Shown here one piece after another: positions 14,471-22,980 of a DNA stretch of 23,120 nucleotides (the first letter of the stretch is position 1; each line of letters starts with the position of its first letter). This DNA comes from a virus. The DNA lies in IMG/VR virus record IMGVR_UViG_3300021356_000180, positions 1 through 23,120 of that record. One strand, 5' to 3'. A program made the translations under genes and the position numbers. The notes beneath the pieces were generated by a model. That model was not told where the DNA came from, ran no database searches, and worked only from the letters and a program-made list of their open reading frames with translations.

Positions 14471-17260
14471 TTATCTATTTGGGAATATTTGTATAGGTCC
14501 TGCACCTTGAGAAGGTTGTCCTCTTGGAATACTTGTATCTATTTCACCGTAATACAAATCAAGTAAAAAATCAGACTGTAGTGATGAATCATCATTTATA
14601 CCAGTGACTCTATACAATGAGTCAAGAAGTCCAATTGTTTGTTGGAACGGTATTGTAAGAAAATCACCATCAACAAATTGCCCCACAAATCCATCTTCTC
14701 GTAAAGTATACCTTTTTCCTAGCATACCCATTGTGTCATCAACTATTTTCTTAGTTGGTACTTTTACCCCTGTATACTGACCATTAGCGTCTAAATATGT
14801 AAATGGTATATGCTGAAGATTTAAACCAGGTTTAATATACATGACAGTAACATCCCCAATCTGTCTACCTCTGACTAGTTGCTCACCGTCCTTGTTTCTT
14901 AAACTTCTAATACCTTCTCTAATTCTTAGTACGTCAGCTTCTCCTTCAATAACCTCGCTAAGTAGAATATTAAGCTCTCGTTTCTGGTCATCTGGAATAT
15001 ACTGAGATAAGTGTTCTAATTGCTCAGTTGAAATAAATGAACCAGATTTTACATATTCAGAAAAAGCGGAAGCAAGATTTGTAGTTTGGGCTGTCTCATA
15101 CATCCTAGCATACTCTTGTTGAGGAACACCTCTAAACATCCTAACATCTCTAGGATGAAAAACCTTATCAAACGGATTGGAAGGTGAAAACATTCCTGTT
15201 ACTTGGACTGTAGGCTCACCTTGATTTTTGTGTCCTTCTGGGTAATACAATGCCTCTGGTGGTATAACAAATATCTCATCATGAACGTCACTTGCAATAG
15301 GTAATCCCATAACACTGCTAACAGTATCAGCTGTAGAATTTAAAGCGTTTATTGCTTTATCATTTCCTATAGCTGAAGATTCATACATAGAGAACTCAAA
15401 CCCTTCAGCTAACTCCCTAAAAGAACTTCCTAGATATGTTGAGCCTATGTCATCATAATAATCTGCAAAAACTCCAAGAGTGTTTTCGTACCAACCCCCA
15501 AACTCTTGCTTCTGAATACGACTCTTGTATTGTAAGTAGTCTTTACCAGTCATTTCACTCGCACTTGGAACTTTTGTAGCAATGCTTAAAAGTTGTTCTG
15601 CAAGTTGTTCGTTTTGACCTGAGAACTTAAGACCAATTAACAAAGCTGCTGCCGATGCAGAGCCTTCGCTACTTCTTTCTCTTGACATATAATGAAAGAA
15701 GTTTGAAACTGATTCTGGAGAGTTAAGTGTCTTTACAACTTTAATCCAATTTAATTGGTCACTTACAGATAGATTAGCTGCTTTCTTTATGTCGTTACCT
15801 TCTGGGAATATCAATAAACTATCTAACGCTAACTTAGGGTCTACACCAACAACATAATCATCTAATTCATCATATGCTTTTCTATATGACCCCCTAGCTG
15901 CATTTATAACCCTGTCATCATACGGCAAACCATTCAAAGCTTTTTGTGCTTCAATTTGTGCTTGGTTGACAAGAAACACAGTGTCTGGACTTGTGTGGGC
16001 AATCAGTGTTTGAACACTGTTAAATTGTTTGGCATCGTTTGCCATTCCTTGGACTCTTGAAATATACCCTTCAATTTGTTTATAGTAGTCTCCAAAGGTT
16101 TTTTGGTGATCTTTGTAACCTAATGAATCTAATATAGAAGTTACGTCTTGGCTATTATAGACAGTACTAGCTGTTCTTCCGTAGTAGCTTAATGTAGCAT
16201 CAAATAATAATGAATGACCATATCTAGGAAGTTCAGGACCTGCATCAAGTCTAACAGGTTCAAGCAACTTAACAAACTCTGCTGATTGTTTTTGTTCTTG
16301 TTCTAATTTTGGATAATTTGTAGCACCTTTAAGATAACTAAAATCAGTCTCTGAAAACTCTTTAAGTTTTAAAGCTTCACCCATAATTTCATCGTCAGTT
16401 GCAGTATCTGTACGAACATATGGTAATGTATCTAACTCTTCGGTTACAATTTTATTCTTCTCAGGAGTTTGTGCCAACGCTTTCTCTCTTGATATAATGT
16501 TGTTTCGAAGTGTGTTTCTTGTTCCTTGATCAACAATATTAACAAAAGCTGGATCACGCTCAAGTTCGTCAAGGGAAGCGGATATTATCTCAAGGTCCTC
16601 TGATGTTCTTGCGTTTCTAATAGAATTATTAAAAGTAAGAGACACTGATTGAGTCCACTCAGTGTTACTCGCATCTTCGTTACCAGCATAATACTTTCCA
16701 CTTTGCAGATTGTTTGTAAGTAATGCAGTATTTTCTGCTAAATTTCTTATGTCAGTTGTTCTCTCCAACTGAAAACCAAGTTGATTTACATCTCTAACAG
16801 AGTTGTTTGTTCTAATCTTTGAATTAAAATTATTTTGAGCTTCAAGTACATCTTTGGGATAGCTCTCTCTCCAAGTTCTGTACTTCTCGCTTTGGAAAAA
16901 ATCTTGCTCTGTATACTTCTGAGTAGAATCAGGACCTAACCAAGTTTCTACGTTACCCCAAGACATAAGTTTGTCTTCAGCTTCTTGTACAGCTTTTGCA
17001 TCAAAAACAGGGGCTTCGGATAAATCCTTGTAGGTTTGTAAATCAACTCTATATTGAGTTAAACCATTAGAAACACTTACATCAATCTCTGACTCTTTTT
17101 TGTTTTGTTTATATTCTTGACGTGCCTGTGCAAGATCACTAGCAAACTCACCTAGTTTCTCAAAACCAGACCCAGCTTGCTTTATACTACCAGGAACTCC
17201 GAACGCTGCCGATGGTAGTGCTTGTTGTTGTGGTGTATTAGGTGTAAGTTTAATAGCCAT
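14471..17260 (-). CDS. Internal virion protein (T7 gp15-like)
   Basis: This 929-residue protein sits between the gp14-like and gp16-like genes, in the position of T7 gp15 (747 residues). It begins MAIKLTPNTPQQQALPSAAF, followed by a basic helical stretch (about residues 40-60, rich in K, E and Q). The rest is long, mostly helical and polar, with no signal peptide and no transmembrane segment. Proteins in this slot are packaged in the head and ejected to form the periplasmic tube. I find no enzymatic motif. Assignment rests on synteny and size, not on a recognised motif. The neighbouring genes are 2-3 bases away on each side. Confidence 0.72.
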   Translation of the reverse strand: MAIKLTPNTPQQQALPSAAFGVPGSIKQAGSGFEKLGEFASDLAQARQEYKQNKKESEIDVSVSNGLTQYRVDLQTYKDLSEAPVFDAKAVQEAEDKLMSWGNVETWLGPDSTQKYTEQDFFQSEKYRTWRESYPKDVLEAQNNFNSKIRTNNSVRDVNQLGFQLERTTDIRNLAENTALLTNNLQSGKYYAGNEDASNTEWTQSVSLTFNNSIRNARTSEDLEIISASLDELERDPAFVNIVDQGTRNTLRNNIISREKALAQTPEKNKIVTEELDTLPYVRTDTATDDEIMGEALKLKEFSETDFSYLKGATNYPKLEQEQKQSAEFVKLLEPVRLDAGPELPRYGHSLLFDATLSYYGRTASTVYNSQDVTSILDSLGYKDHQKTFGDYYKQIEGYISRVQGMANDAKQFNSVQTLIAHTSPDTVFLVNQAQIEAQKALNGLPYDDRVINAARGSYRKAYDELDDYVVGVDPKLALDSLLIFPEGNDIKKAANLSVSDQLNWIKVVKTLNSPESVSNFFHYMSRERSSEGSASAAALLIGLKFSGQNEQLAEQLLSIATKVPSASEMTGKDYLQYKSRIQKQEFGGWYENTLGVFADYYDDIGSTYLGSSFRELAEGFEFSMYESSAIGNDKAINALNSTADTVSSVMGLPIASDVHDEIFVIPPEALYYPEGHKNQGEPTVQVTGMFSPSNPFDKVFHPRDVRMFRGVPQQEYARMYETAQTTNLASAFSEYVKSGSFISTEQLEHLSQYIPDDQKRELNILLSEVIEGEADVLRIREGIRSLRNKDGEQLVRGRQIGDVTVMYIKPGLNLQHIPFTYLDANGQYTGVKVPTKKIVDDTMGMLGKRYTLREDGFVGQFVDGDFLTIPFQQTIGLLDSLYRVTGINDDSSLQSDFLLDLYYGEIDTSIPRGQPSQGAGPIQIFPNR

Positions 17261-17262
17261 AA

Positions 17263-17886
17263 TTATGAAAAGTATTTATCTGGATTACCTAACGATTTGA
17301 GATCTCCAAACATATTTAAACCAGAACCAAGAGCAGACATAGTAGATTGAAATTGAGCTTGTCTTCCTGCACCTCTTAACCCTGCAGCTTTATTTTCTCC
17401 TGCAAATAAAATACCTTTTGCTTCTTGTTCCGCAAACTGCCTTGTTAGTCTGGCTTGTCTAGCAAGTAAATTCTCTCCTGTAGTTGCTTGTAATGATGCA
17501 TCTGAAATTTGTTCTTGCAACTCTTGAACTTTTTCTTGACTCTCAACCTCTTGACTCTTCATTACATTTACAAAAGTACCACCACGAAACCCAGTCTTTG
17601 CCCTTGTTGTAGCCTCTGCACTACGAATAACCCTATCTAAACCTTTTAATGCCCTTCCACCTTGTCTAAGAAGTTGTGCCTTGTTTCTTTGTGAAACACG
17701 TCTTTGAAACAATAAATCGTCAGACTTAGCTTGGGCATTAACTCTTCTTAACTGAGCATTATACCTAGCTTCGTTACGAGCCATAATAGCATTCTGTTCA
17801 GCTTGCTTTCTTTTAGCTCTGCCTCCTAAGATTCCACCTAAGAACCCTACTGCGTTAAAACCGAGTGATATTGGATCGAATGCCAT
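17263..17886 (-). CDS. Internal virion protein (T7 gp14-like)
   Basis: This 207-residue protein is close in length to T7 gp14 (196) and lies directly after the tail nozzle gene, as in T7. The N-terminus is a short Gly-rich hydrophobic segment (ISLGFNAVGFLGGILGG, about residues 6-22). Next come long basic Ala/Arg/Gln-rich helices (KRKQAEQNAIMARNEARYNA, then RRVNAQAKSDDLL) with coiled-coil character, and a conserved-looking RTGFRGGTF-like turn (KTGFRGGTFVNVM, about 97-109). gp14-type proteins form the outer-membrane part of the ejection channel. The start shares TAATG with the tail nozzle stop. The call rests on composition plus synteny. Confidence 0.78.
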   Translation of the reverse strand: MAFDPISLGFNAVGFLGGILGGRAKRKQAEQNAIMARNEARYNAQLRRVNAQAKSDDLLFQRRVSQRNKAQLLRQGGRALKGLDRVIRSAEATTRAKTGFRGGTFVNVMKSQEVESQEKVQELQEQISDASLQATTGENLLARQARLTRQFAEQEAKGILFAGENKAAGLRGAGRQAQFQSTMSALGSGLNMFGDLKSLGNPDKYFS

Positions 17887-20800
17887 TATTTATTTCCTAT
17901 GTCTGTTCTGACAACAACTGCAGCAATTGTCAAATCGTATGGTTGATCGTGTTTAAATTCAGGAACATTCTCTGCTCCGAATTTTGAATTAGCAACAGGT
18001 CTATCTTTATCAAAACCTGTGAAAGGTGTACTACTAAAATTAGTAGTTTTAAATTGTCCTTTGATGCCAGCTTGATAACTGTGTGAATCAATGAAGTATG
18101 GTTTGATAGAAACAACTCTAGTTTCATCAGCACCATACGCTGGTTGTGTACCACCATCCCAAGTAGGATACATCATCTGTAGTTCCCCTGTGTAGTGTTG
18201 ACCTACATATACGTCCCAACGTGTATTAGCATCTATTGTATAATCTGTTGGTAATGCAGTAGTGTCTAAATACACATTAGTAGAGCCTGATTCCATGTAT
18301 GGATCAGCACTAAGCTTAATAGGTAAATTTGTTGCTTTGTCTATAATGTAAGCTCTTAAACCTGTAGTCGGCACTACTGCAGAAGAGCCTAGTGTAATCT
18401 TAGTTGATACTTGATTACCTTGTACATCTAAATCTAAAAACTTAACAAAACCATCTAAGTGTATCTCCTCAGCTGTATTTTCATCTGTTAGTTTTTCAAT
18501 AGCATATTTAGGTGTTCCACCTGTATCTCTTTTTGTTTGTATAAATATACCATCTAAGTCGTTAACACCAGCTTCGTGAAGAACAGCTATATCTAGCACA
18601 TCTGTATTATCCATACCGTGTTTAGACCAAGCATAATAATCCTCCTGTCTGTGGTGTGACAAACAATATAAATTCTTGTTTTGTGTTCTTACCCAAACTC
18701 TAGGTTGTGGAGTCCTTTGGTGTACAATCTGTACAATTGGATCTTCATTGAATGTTGGATATATAAACTTAGTTATGTCGTTAGAAGTAGATTGCTGTAC
18801 CTGCTGCTCATACTTATACTCTAATAACTGTGAACCAGATTGATTTGGGAAGAACAATGAGTTGTTAACAACAATACCTTGTTTATCTACACCCTCTTCA
18901 TCTGATAGCTCAATACGAACTGTTTTTGGACTGATACCAAACTCAAACTGATTTGGCACCATTCTGAAAATACCACCAGTTGTACCAATAGCTAAGTCTT
19001 TTCCTGGGACTAAGAATCTAACAGATGCATTAGTTGCTGACAGTGGGTATGTAATTCCATCTGTATCTAAAACTATCTTATCTTCTTGTGCAGGACTAAA
19101 ATCAAACTCGTTGTCAACTCTGCTGATGAACAAATAGTTTGGATGGTAATATGTTCCACCATAAACTACACGACGTTCATACTTAGCAACAGTACGTGGA
19201 TAGTTATCAACAAACCAAGCTCCTAGTTGGAAGCCTAATGCTTGTCCGTCATTTTCAATGTTCTTTGTGCCCTTCTTGAATGGTATAGCAGACTTCACGT
19301 CAGCGACTGCAGTAGTTGATGTGATATCAGAAGATTGGTTAGAAAGTTTAATAGTAACATAACCACTTGGATACTCAAGAAGTACAAACCTCTCACGATC
19401 TGATATAGGATCAAATAACGGTGCTGTAGCAAACACATTCAACGTGTTCTTAATTTCATCAACAACTAAATCAACATCACTTGCAACTACAAGATTTGTA
19501 CCTGACTCAACTTTCGGTGTTCCGTCTGCAACACTATAACACTCAACAACAGCTTGCTCTTTTACAGTTGATAAATTGCCAACAACTGAGTCGGCTGTAC
19601 CAGTTATAAGTTCACCACTGTCTGGATCAACAGTATTTTGTTTAGCTGTTGCTAGAAGACCCCTAAATGTAAAAACCCTACTATCATTCCCAAGAGTTGA
19701 ATAAAACTTTACTATGTTTTGTATGACATCGAAGTGACCACTTGAAGTATCTGTTGTTAAACTAAAAAAGTAATCAACAGCATTATTAGTTTCTAAGGAA
19801 CCATTTCCATGTTCATTTGAATAAACTTTATATATACTTCCATCGTTAAAGTTTGCATTATCAAAAGCAGTTGTACCTCTGTAAAATTCTGTAGGATGGT
19901 TCTCTGTGCCTCTGTAATCTTTTATTTTAACCCATCTAGTTGTAGTTCTATCTTCTCCTACTACAACTTTATTATCACGTCTATCACTACCAACTCTAAT
20001 CCAAGAATCCTCTAGGGATTTGTTAAATACTAATGTGTCAGAACGAAGGTGTATTTTATCATTAGGTACACCATCAAGTTTTAGTTTTTCTAAATCTTCA
20101 GCGTCTGATGTTTCCTCTGCATCAAGTAAGAATAACTTGGCATCGTCGTCTTGAATATCAACAACAGAATCTACTGGTTGTACATAAACAACTGTAGCTG
20201 TTGGATCTGCTAACAATGGATCGTGAGCTGCATCTCTCACTCTTCCTAAAAGTTTCTCACCGTCTAAACTATACTCGACATACCAGTTCTCCCAGTTACC
20301 ATCACCAGCTGCTACAATATCTGCAAATGTATTAGTTGTACTAGTTAACTTAACATAGTGTTCATTTCTAGTTAAAGACAAGCCAGTCTTAGATACATCT
20401 GGTTCTAAGAATGGTTCTACATCAAAGTTAATAACACTAAAGTCCCAATTGGTATCAAGTGTAACTGTTGTATCAGCTCTAAGTTGAAGGTTTGATGTGT
20501 CAGCCTCTGTTGTATATAATGCGTCATTAGTACCATCACTTTCAGTAGTATTTAACTCTGCTTTTGCAATTGTAATACCAACAGTTAACTTTCTAGGTTT
20601 GTAACTTCCGTGACAAACATAAAGAACATCTGTTTCTGATGCAAAGCGTAACTCTGGTATATCATTTGCAGAGTATGGTGTTGTTATTGTATCAAGTAAA
20701 GTACCTGTAGAGGAATAAATTTTTAATACATTCTGAGTAAATACCGCTAAGTAAGATTGGTTGGTAGCCAATATAATCTCAGCACTAGCTACAACATCAG

Positions 20801-20984
20801 CAGACTCTGAAGTGTTTAAATGCATAAAACCAGCTCTGTATCTTGCTGGTCCTTGAAGGATAGGTAGGAAGTTGTTGAACTTACGACACGAGTTTTTTAC
20901 AGCTTGTAGATCTGTTCTACCGCTTACATAGTCGGTGATTAAACCACCAGAAAAGTTTGTAGTGATATCACTAAATCGAGCCAT
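17886..20984 (-). CDS. Tail tubular protein B / nozzle (T7 gp12-like)
   Basis: This 1032-residue protein carries the typical N-terminus of the nozzle family: FSGGLITDYVSGRTDL (about residues 11-26) followed by NFLPILQGPARYRAGF (38-53). A mid-protein block of the family type includes the segments YERRVVYGGTYYHPNYLFISR, split across residues, and VPGKDLAIGTTGGIFRM. It forms the hexameric tube below the gatekeeper at the end of the short tail. T7 gp12 has 794 residues, so this version is about 240 longer. The extra sequence seems to lie within residues 150-450, which look like inserted beta domains. Its first 14 bases overlap the end of the tail tubular A gene. Confidence 0.9.
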   Translation of the reverse strand: MARFSDITTNFSGGLITDYVSGRTDLQAVKNSCRKFNNFLPILQGPARYRAGFMHLNTSESADVVASAEIILATNQSYLAVFTQNVLKIYSSTGTLLDTITTPYSANDIPELRFASETDVLYVCHGSYKPRKLTVGITIAKAELNTTESDGTNDALYTTEADTSNLQLRADTTVTLDTNWDFSVINFDVEPFLEPDVSKTGLSLTRNEHYVKLTSTTNTFADIVAAGDGNWENWYVEYSLDGEKLLGRVRDAAHDPLLADPTATVVYVQPVDSVVDIQDDDAKLFLLDAEETSDAEDLEKLKLDGVPNDKIHLRSDTLVFNKSLEDSWIRVGSDRRDNKVVVGEDRTTTRWVKIKDYRGTENHPTEFYRGTTAFDNANFNDGSIYKVYSNEHGNGSLETNNAVDYFFSLTTDTSSGHFDVIQNIVKFYSTLGNDSRVFTFRGLLATAKQNTVDPDSGELITGTADSVVGNLSTVKEQAVVECYSVADGTPKVESGTNLVVASDVDLVVDEIKNTLNVFATAPLFDPISDRERFVLLEYPSGYVTIKLSNQSSDITSTTAVADVKSAIPFKKGTKNIENDGQALGFQLGAWFVDNYPRTVAKYERRVVYGGTYYHPNYLFISRVDNEFDFSPAQEDKIVLDTDGITYPLSATNASVRFLVPGKDLAIGTTGGIFRMVPNQFEFGISPKTVRIELSDEEGVDKQGIVVNNSLFFPNQSGSQLLEYKYEQQVQQSTSNDITKFIYPTFNEDPIVQIVHQRTPQPRVWVRTQNKNLYCLSHHRQEDYYAWSKHGMDNTDVLDIAVLHEAGVNDLDGIFIQTKRDTGGTPKYAIEKLTDENTAEEIHLDGFVKFLDLDVQGNQVSTKITLGSSAVVPTTGLRAYIIDKATNLPIKLSADPYMESGSTNVYLDTTALPTDYTIDANTRWDVYVGQHYTGELQMMYPTWDGGTQPAYGADETRVVSIKPYFIDSHSYQAGIKGQFKTTNFSSTPFTGFDKDRPVANSKFGAENVPEFKHDQPYDLTIAAVVVRTDIGNK

Positions 20985-21654
20985 AGTTGTCGTAGTACCT
21001 ATGAGAGTTTACAAAAGATGAGTTACCGTCGTGTATATATTGTTGAGCAGGAGATGATCTTCCTTCTAGTACACGTGCTCTTCTTATTGCCATTGTGTAC
21101 TGCTTGTACAGAATCTCATGTCTATTCTCTGAACCAGATAACTCAATACACATGTTTTGTGCCATATGCAGTGCTACAAGTCTTACTAAGAATGCAGGCA
21201 TACGAGATGCTTGTTCTCCTGCTGATGTTCCAGTAGTATTTAAATCTGGTATAAAAGTATAATAAATCTGTACATTCTCTTCTGTAGTGTACAAATAAGG
21301 TACGTCGTCATTGGTGCTTCCATCACTACCATCAAGTGTCCAATTCAAAAGAGTGTCACCCTCTTTGTTTGTTACTTTCAAAAATAAGTTATAGTCGTCT
21401 GGTATTGTATGTCTATAATCCCAAGTTAGACGATCTTCTTCGTTAAGTGTAGATGTTGCAGTACCTGTACTGTAAAATCGTTTTGTGTTATATTGAAAAA
21501 TATTGTCGGCAAAAACAGAGTTAACTGCATCTGTAAATGCTCGTGTTGCTATCTCATAAGTAGCACTAGTTGTGTCATCAGACTCAAGATGGTAACTGCC
21601 TACCATTCTCAAGGCGTTATTCATTATCTCTAATTTAGTGTGTGTAACTGCCAT
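20971..21654 (-). CDS. Tail tubular protein A / gatekeeper (T7 gp11-like)
   Basis: This 227-residue protein resembles T7 gp11 (196 residues). The N-terminal helix LEIMNNALRMVGSYHLESDD is followed by AFTDAVNSVFADNIFQYNTKRF, matching the family's N-ALR-LG...W-F pattern. A central beta part follows (WDYRHTIPDDYNLFLKV), then a C-terminal helix with LVRLVALHMAQNMC and RRARVLEGRSSP. It forms the dodecameric ring joining the portal to the nozzle. The gene lies immediately after a hairpin terminator that follows the capsid gene; the T-run of that terminator touches its ATG. It overlaps the nozzle gene by 14 bases. Confidence 0.9.
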   Translation of the reverse strand: MAVTHTKLEIMNNALRMVGSYHLESDDTTSATYEIATRAFTDAVNSVFADNIFQYNTKRFYSTGTATSTLNEEDRLTWDYRHTIPDDYNLFLKVTNKEGDTLLNWTLDGSDGSTNDDVPYLYTTEENVQIYYTFIPDLNTTGTSAGEQASRMPAFLVRLVALHMAQNMCIELSGSENRHEILYKQYTMAIRRARVLEGRSSPAQQYIHDGNSSFVNSHRYYDNYGSI

Positions 21655-21695
21655 AATAAAAAGGGTAGTCCCCTAGCATGGAAGCTAGGGAACTA
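21655..21695 (-). terminator. Intrinsic terminator after the capsid gene
   Basis: The minus strand has a stem of 12 pairs with one mismatch: arms 21684-21695 and 21666-21677, core CCCTAGC/GCTAGGG, six-base loop. After CCC comes a run of five Ts (21662-21658). It begins 12 bases after the capsid stop and ends at the next gene's ATG, the same place as the T7 late terminator between genes 10 and 11. Some read-through is needed for the tail genes unless a promoter overlaps. Confidence 0.85.
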
Positions 21696-21707
21696 CGAAT
21701 AAGATTG

Positions 21708-22799
21708 TTACTCAGCACAACGGATCTCACCAGAAACTTCACCCCACATACGAGATGCTTCAGCACAAAGCTTGAAGTAAATGTAAGGAATGTTTTTCTT
21801 GGCAGGAACACGCCACATATCTCCTTTAAGAGCTGTACCAACAGATAACTTGAGTGCCTTAGGAGTTGCAACAATAACACGACGCTCGTTACCGTCACTA
21901 CCACTAGAAAGAGGAAGTCTTTCAGTGTGAATGAAACGGAAGCCCATGAATGTTGTAACATTACCTTCAGCTAAGTTTTTGCGTACAGAGTAATCAGAGT
22001 TGATTACTTCGTCAATACGTAATAAATCGTCAAGCTGTTGTGCACCAACGAAACAGTTGAGAACTTCATCTTGATCGATTGATTGTAAACGTAACATGAT
22101 GTTACGAGCAGCACGAAGCTTGTCTAGTGTAAGACCAGACTCAGCAGCTGCACCACTAGCAACATATTGAGATCCAATAGAGAATCCCTCAGTGTTAGTT
22201 GTACCATCAACTACGATACCGTTTGGATTAGTAGAAGCATCGTACGTTGTTGTGATACCACCGTTATTAGTTGTATCAGCACCAACTTGGATACCTGTAC
22301 CATTTTCCTCATCACTATCAATTGTGAATGCTTTTGTAGTACCACCTGAACGACCTGTGTAAGCTTCACCGAAGTATTTGTCGATGATGATGTCGTCGAT
22401 TTTACGTTTACCAGAAGCAAGTAATGCTTGAGTGTAAGCATTCATTGGATCTGTTAATACACGTTTGAGATCTTTCTCATCAATGTATTTACCAAGCTCA
22501 TAGTCACGAAGACCAATACGTCTACGATCGTGTGAGATGTCTGAGTTAGGATTGTCACCGAAACGAGTATCATTGTCGCTCATTGCTTCTGCCACACCAA
22601 TGCGGTCGAAGTATTGGAACTCCTCGTTCTGTGTTTCCTGTTCGAAATACGGCTGGAGTATAGACTCTGTTTGCTGGAATGCTTGTTCGAAACCAGCTTT
22701 GAAAGCCTCTACATAAGCTGTATTGATTGCGGCTGCATTTGAAATTGCAGCTCCGCCTGAGCCATTAGAGCTCATATATGCAGGATCTGTATATGCCAT
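21708..22799 (-). CDS. Major capsid protein (T7 gp10-like)
   Basis: This 363-residue protein is close in length to T7 gp10A (345). It shows the family's characteristic middle part, DRRRIGLRDYELGKYIDEKD (residues 91-110) followed by LTDPMNAYTQALLASGKRKIDD (115-136). The R/Y/iD-D...DP...A..R..DD spacing is typical of T7-type capsid proteins with the HK97 fold. The N-terminus is Gly/Ser/Ala-rich and helical, as in other scaffold-interacting arms. The C-terminus ends GEIRCAE. Codon choice is visibly less AT-rich than in the fibre genes, as expected for the most strongly expressed protein. The gene is flanked by terminators on both sides, and no frameshift extension beyond the stop is apparent. 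Confidence 0.92.
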   Translation of the reverse strand: MAYTDPAYMSSNGSGGAAISNAAAINTAYVEAFKAGFEQAFQQTESILQPYFEQETQNEEFQYFDRIGVAEAMSDNDTRFGDNPNSDISHDRRRIGLRDYELGKYIDEKDLKRVLTDPMNAYTQALLASGKRKIDDIIIDKYFGEAYTGRSGGTTKAFTIDSDEENGTGIQVGADTTNNGGITTTYDASTNPNGIVVDGTTNTEGFSIGSQYVASGAAAESGLTLDKLRAARNIMLRLQSIDQDEVLNCFVGAQQLDDLLRIDEVINSDYSVRKNLAEGNVTTFMGFRFIHTERLPLSSGSDGNERRVIVATPKALKLSVGTALKGDMWRVPAKKNIPYIYFKLCAEASRMWGEVSGEIRCAE

Positions 22800-22913
22800 G
22801 ATTATTTAATAATTAGAATTTAAGAATGAATAGTTTGTTTTTCGACGAGCTACCCTTTCGGACTCTTCTAGTTATAACGTGACCAACGGCTTCTAAAGCT
22901 GTGTATCGGACTT
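22800..22913 (-). promoter_or_regulatory. Structured leader and presumed promoter region of the capsid gene
   Basis: This 114-base non-coding stretch lies between a terminator and the capsid ATG, so it should contain a promoter. On the minus strand there is a TATAAC (-10-like) near 22875-22870, without a good -35. An alternative is an unrecognised phage polymerase promoter. The transcript could form a hairpin GAGTCC-GAAA-GGG...CTC (22866-22848) with a GNRA tetraloop, and an upstream small hairpin GCTT-TAG-AAGC. The 25 bases before the ATG are A/T only apart from two C residues, with no Shine-Dalgarno sequence. Confidence 0.45.
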
Positions 22914-22950
22914 AAAAAAATAAGCTACCCAATATAAATCGAATAGCTTA
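22914..22950 (-). terminator. Intrinsic terminator between scaffold and capsid genes
   Basis: On the minus strand, TAAGCTATTC (22950-22941) pairs with GGGTAGCTTA (22930-22921), ten pairs including two G-T pairs, across a ten-base AT loop. Seven Ts follow (22920-22914). This is a textbook rho-independent terminator. It lies 31 bases after the scaffold stop and would end transcripts from the portal/scaffold genes. Confidence 0.85.
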
Positions 22951-22980
22951 TAAATAAGGATATGTCAAGTTAGTTTGACA

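Noticed and set aside
21635-21961. 108-codon minus-strand frame across the end of the capsid gene, considered as a gp10B-like frameshift product
   Set aside because: It overlaps the capsid gene in another frame and passes through the terminator hairpin. I see no slippery site near the capsid stop, and the product has no capsid-like features.
22838-22876. Possible hammerhead ribozyme, because the minus strand has CTAGAAGAGTCCGAAAGG and later GAAA
   Set aside because: The CUGANGA core is interrupted by an extra base, the second stem does not close next to GAAA, and no stem III or cleavage triplet fits.
22840-22913. Possible tRNA gene, because of a tRNA-like anticodon stem-loop on either strand
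   Set aside because: The stem-loop near 22886-22902 fits only in isolation. There is no acceptor stem, no D arm and no GTTCGA-type T arm at the right distance on either strand.
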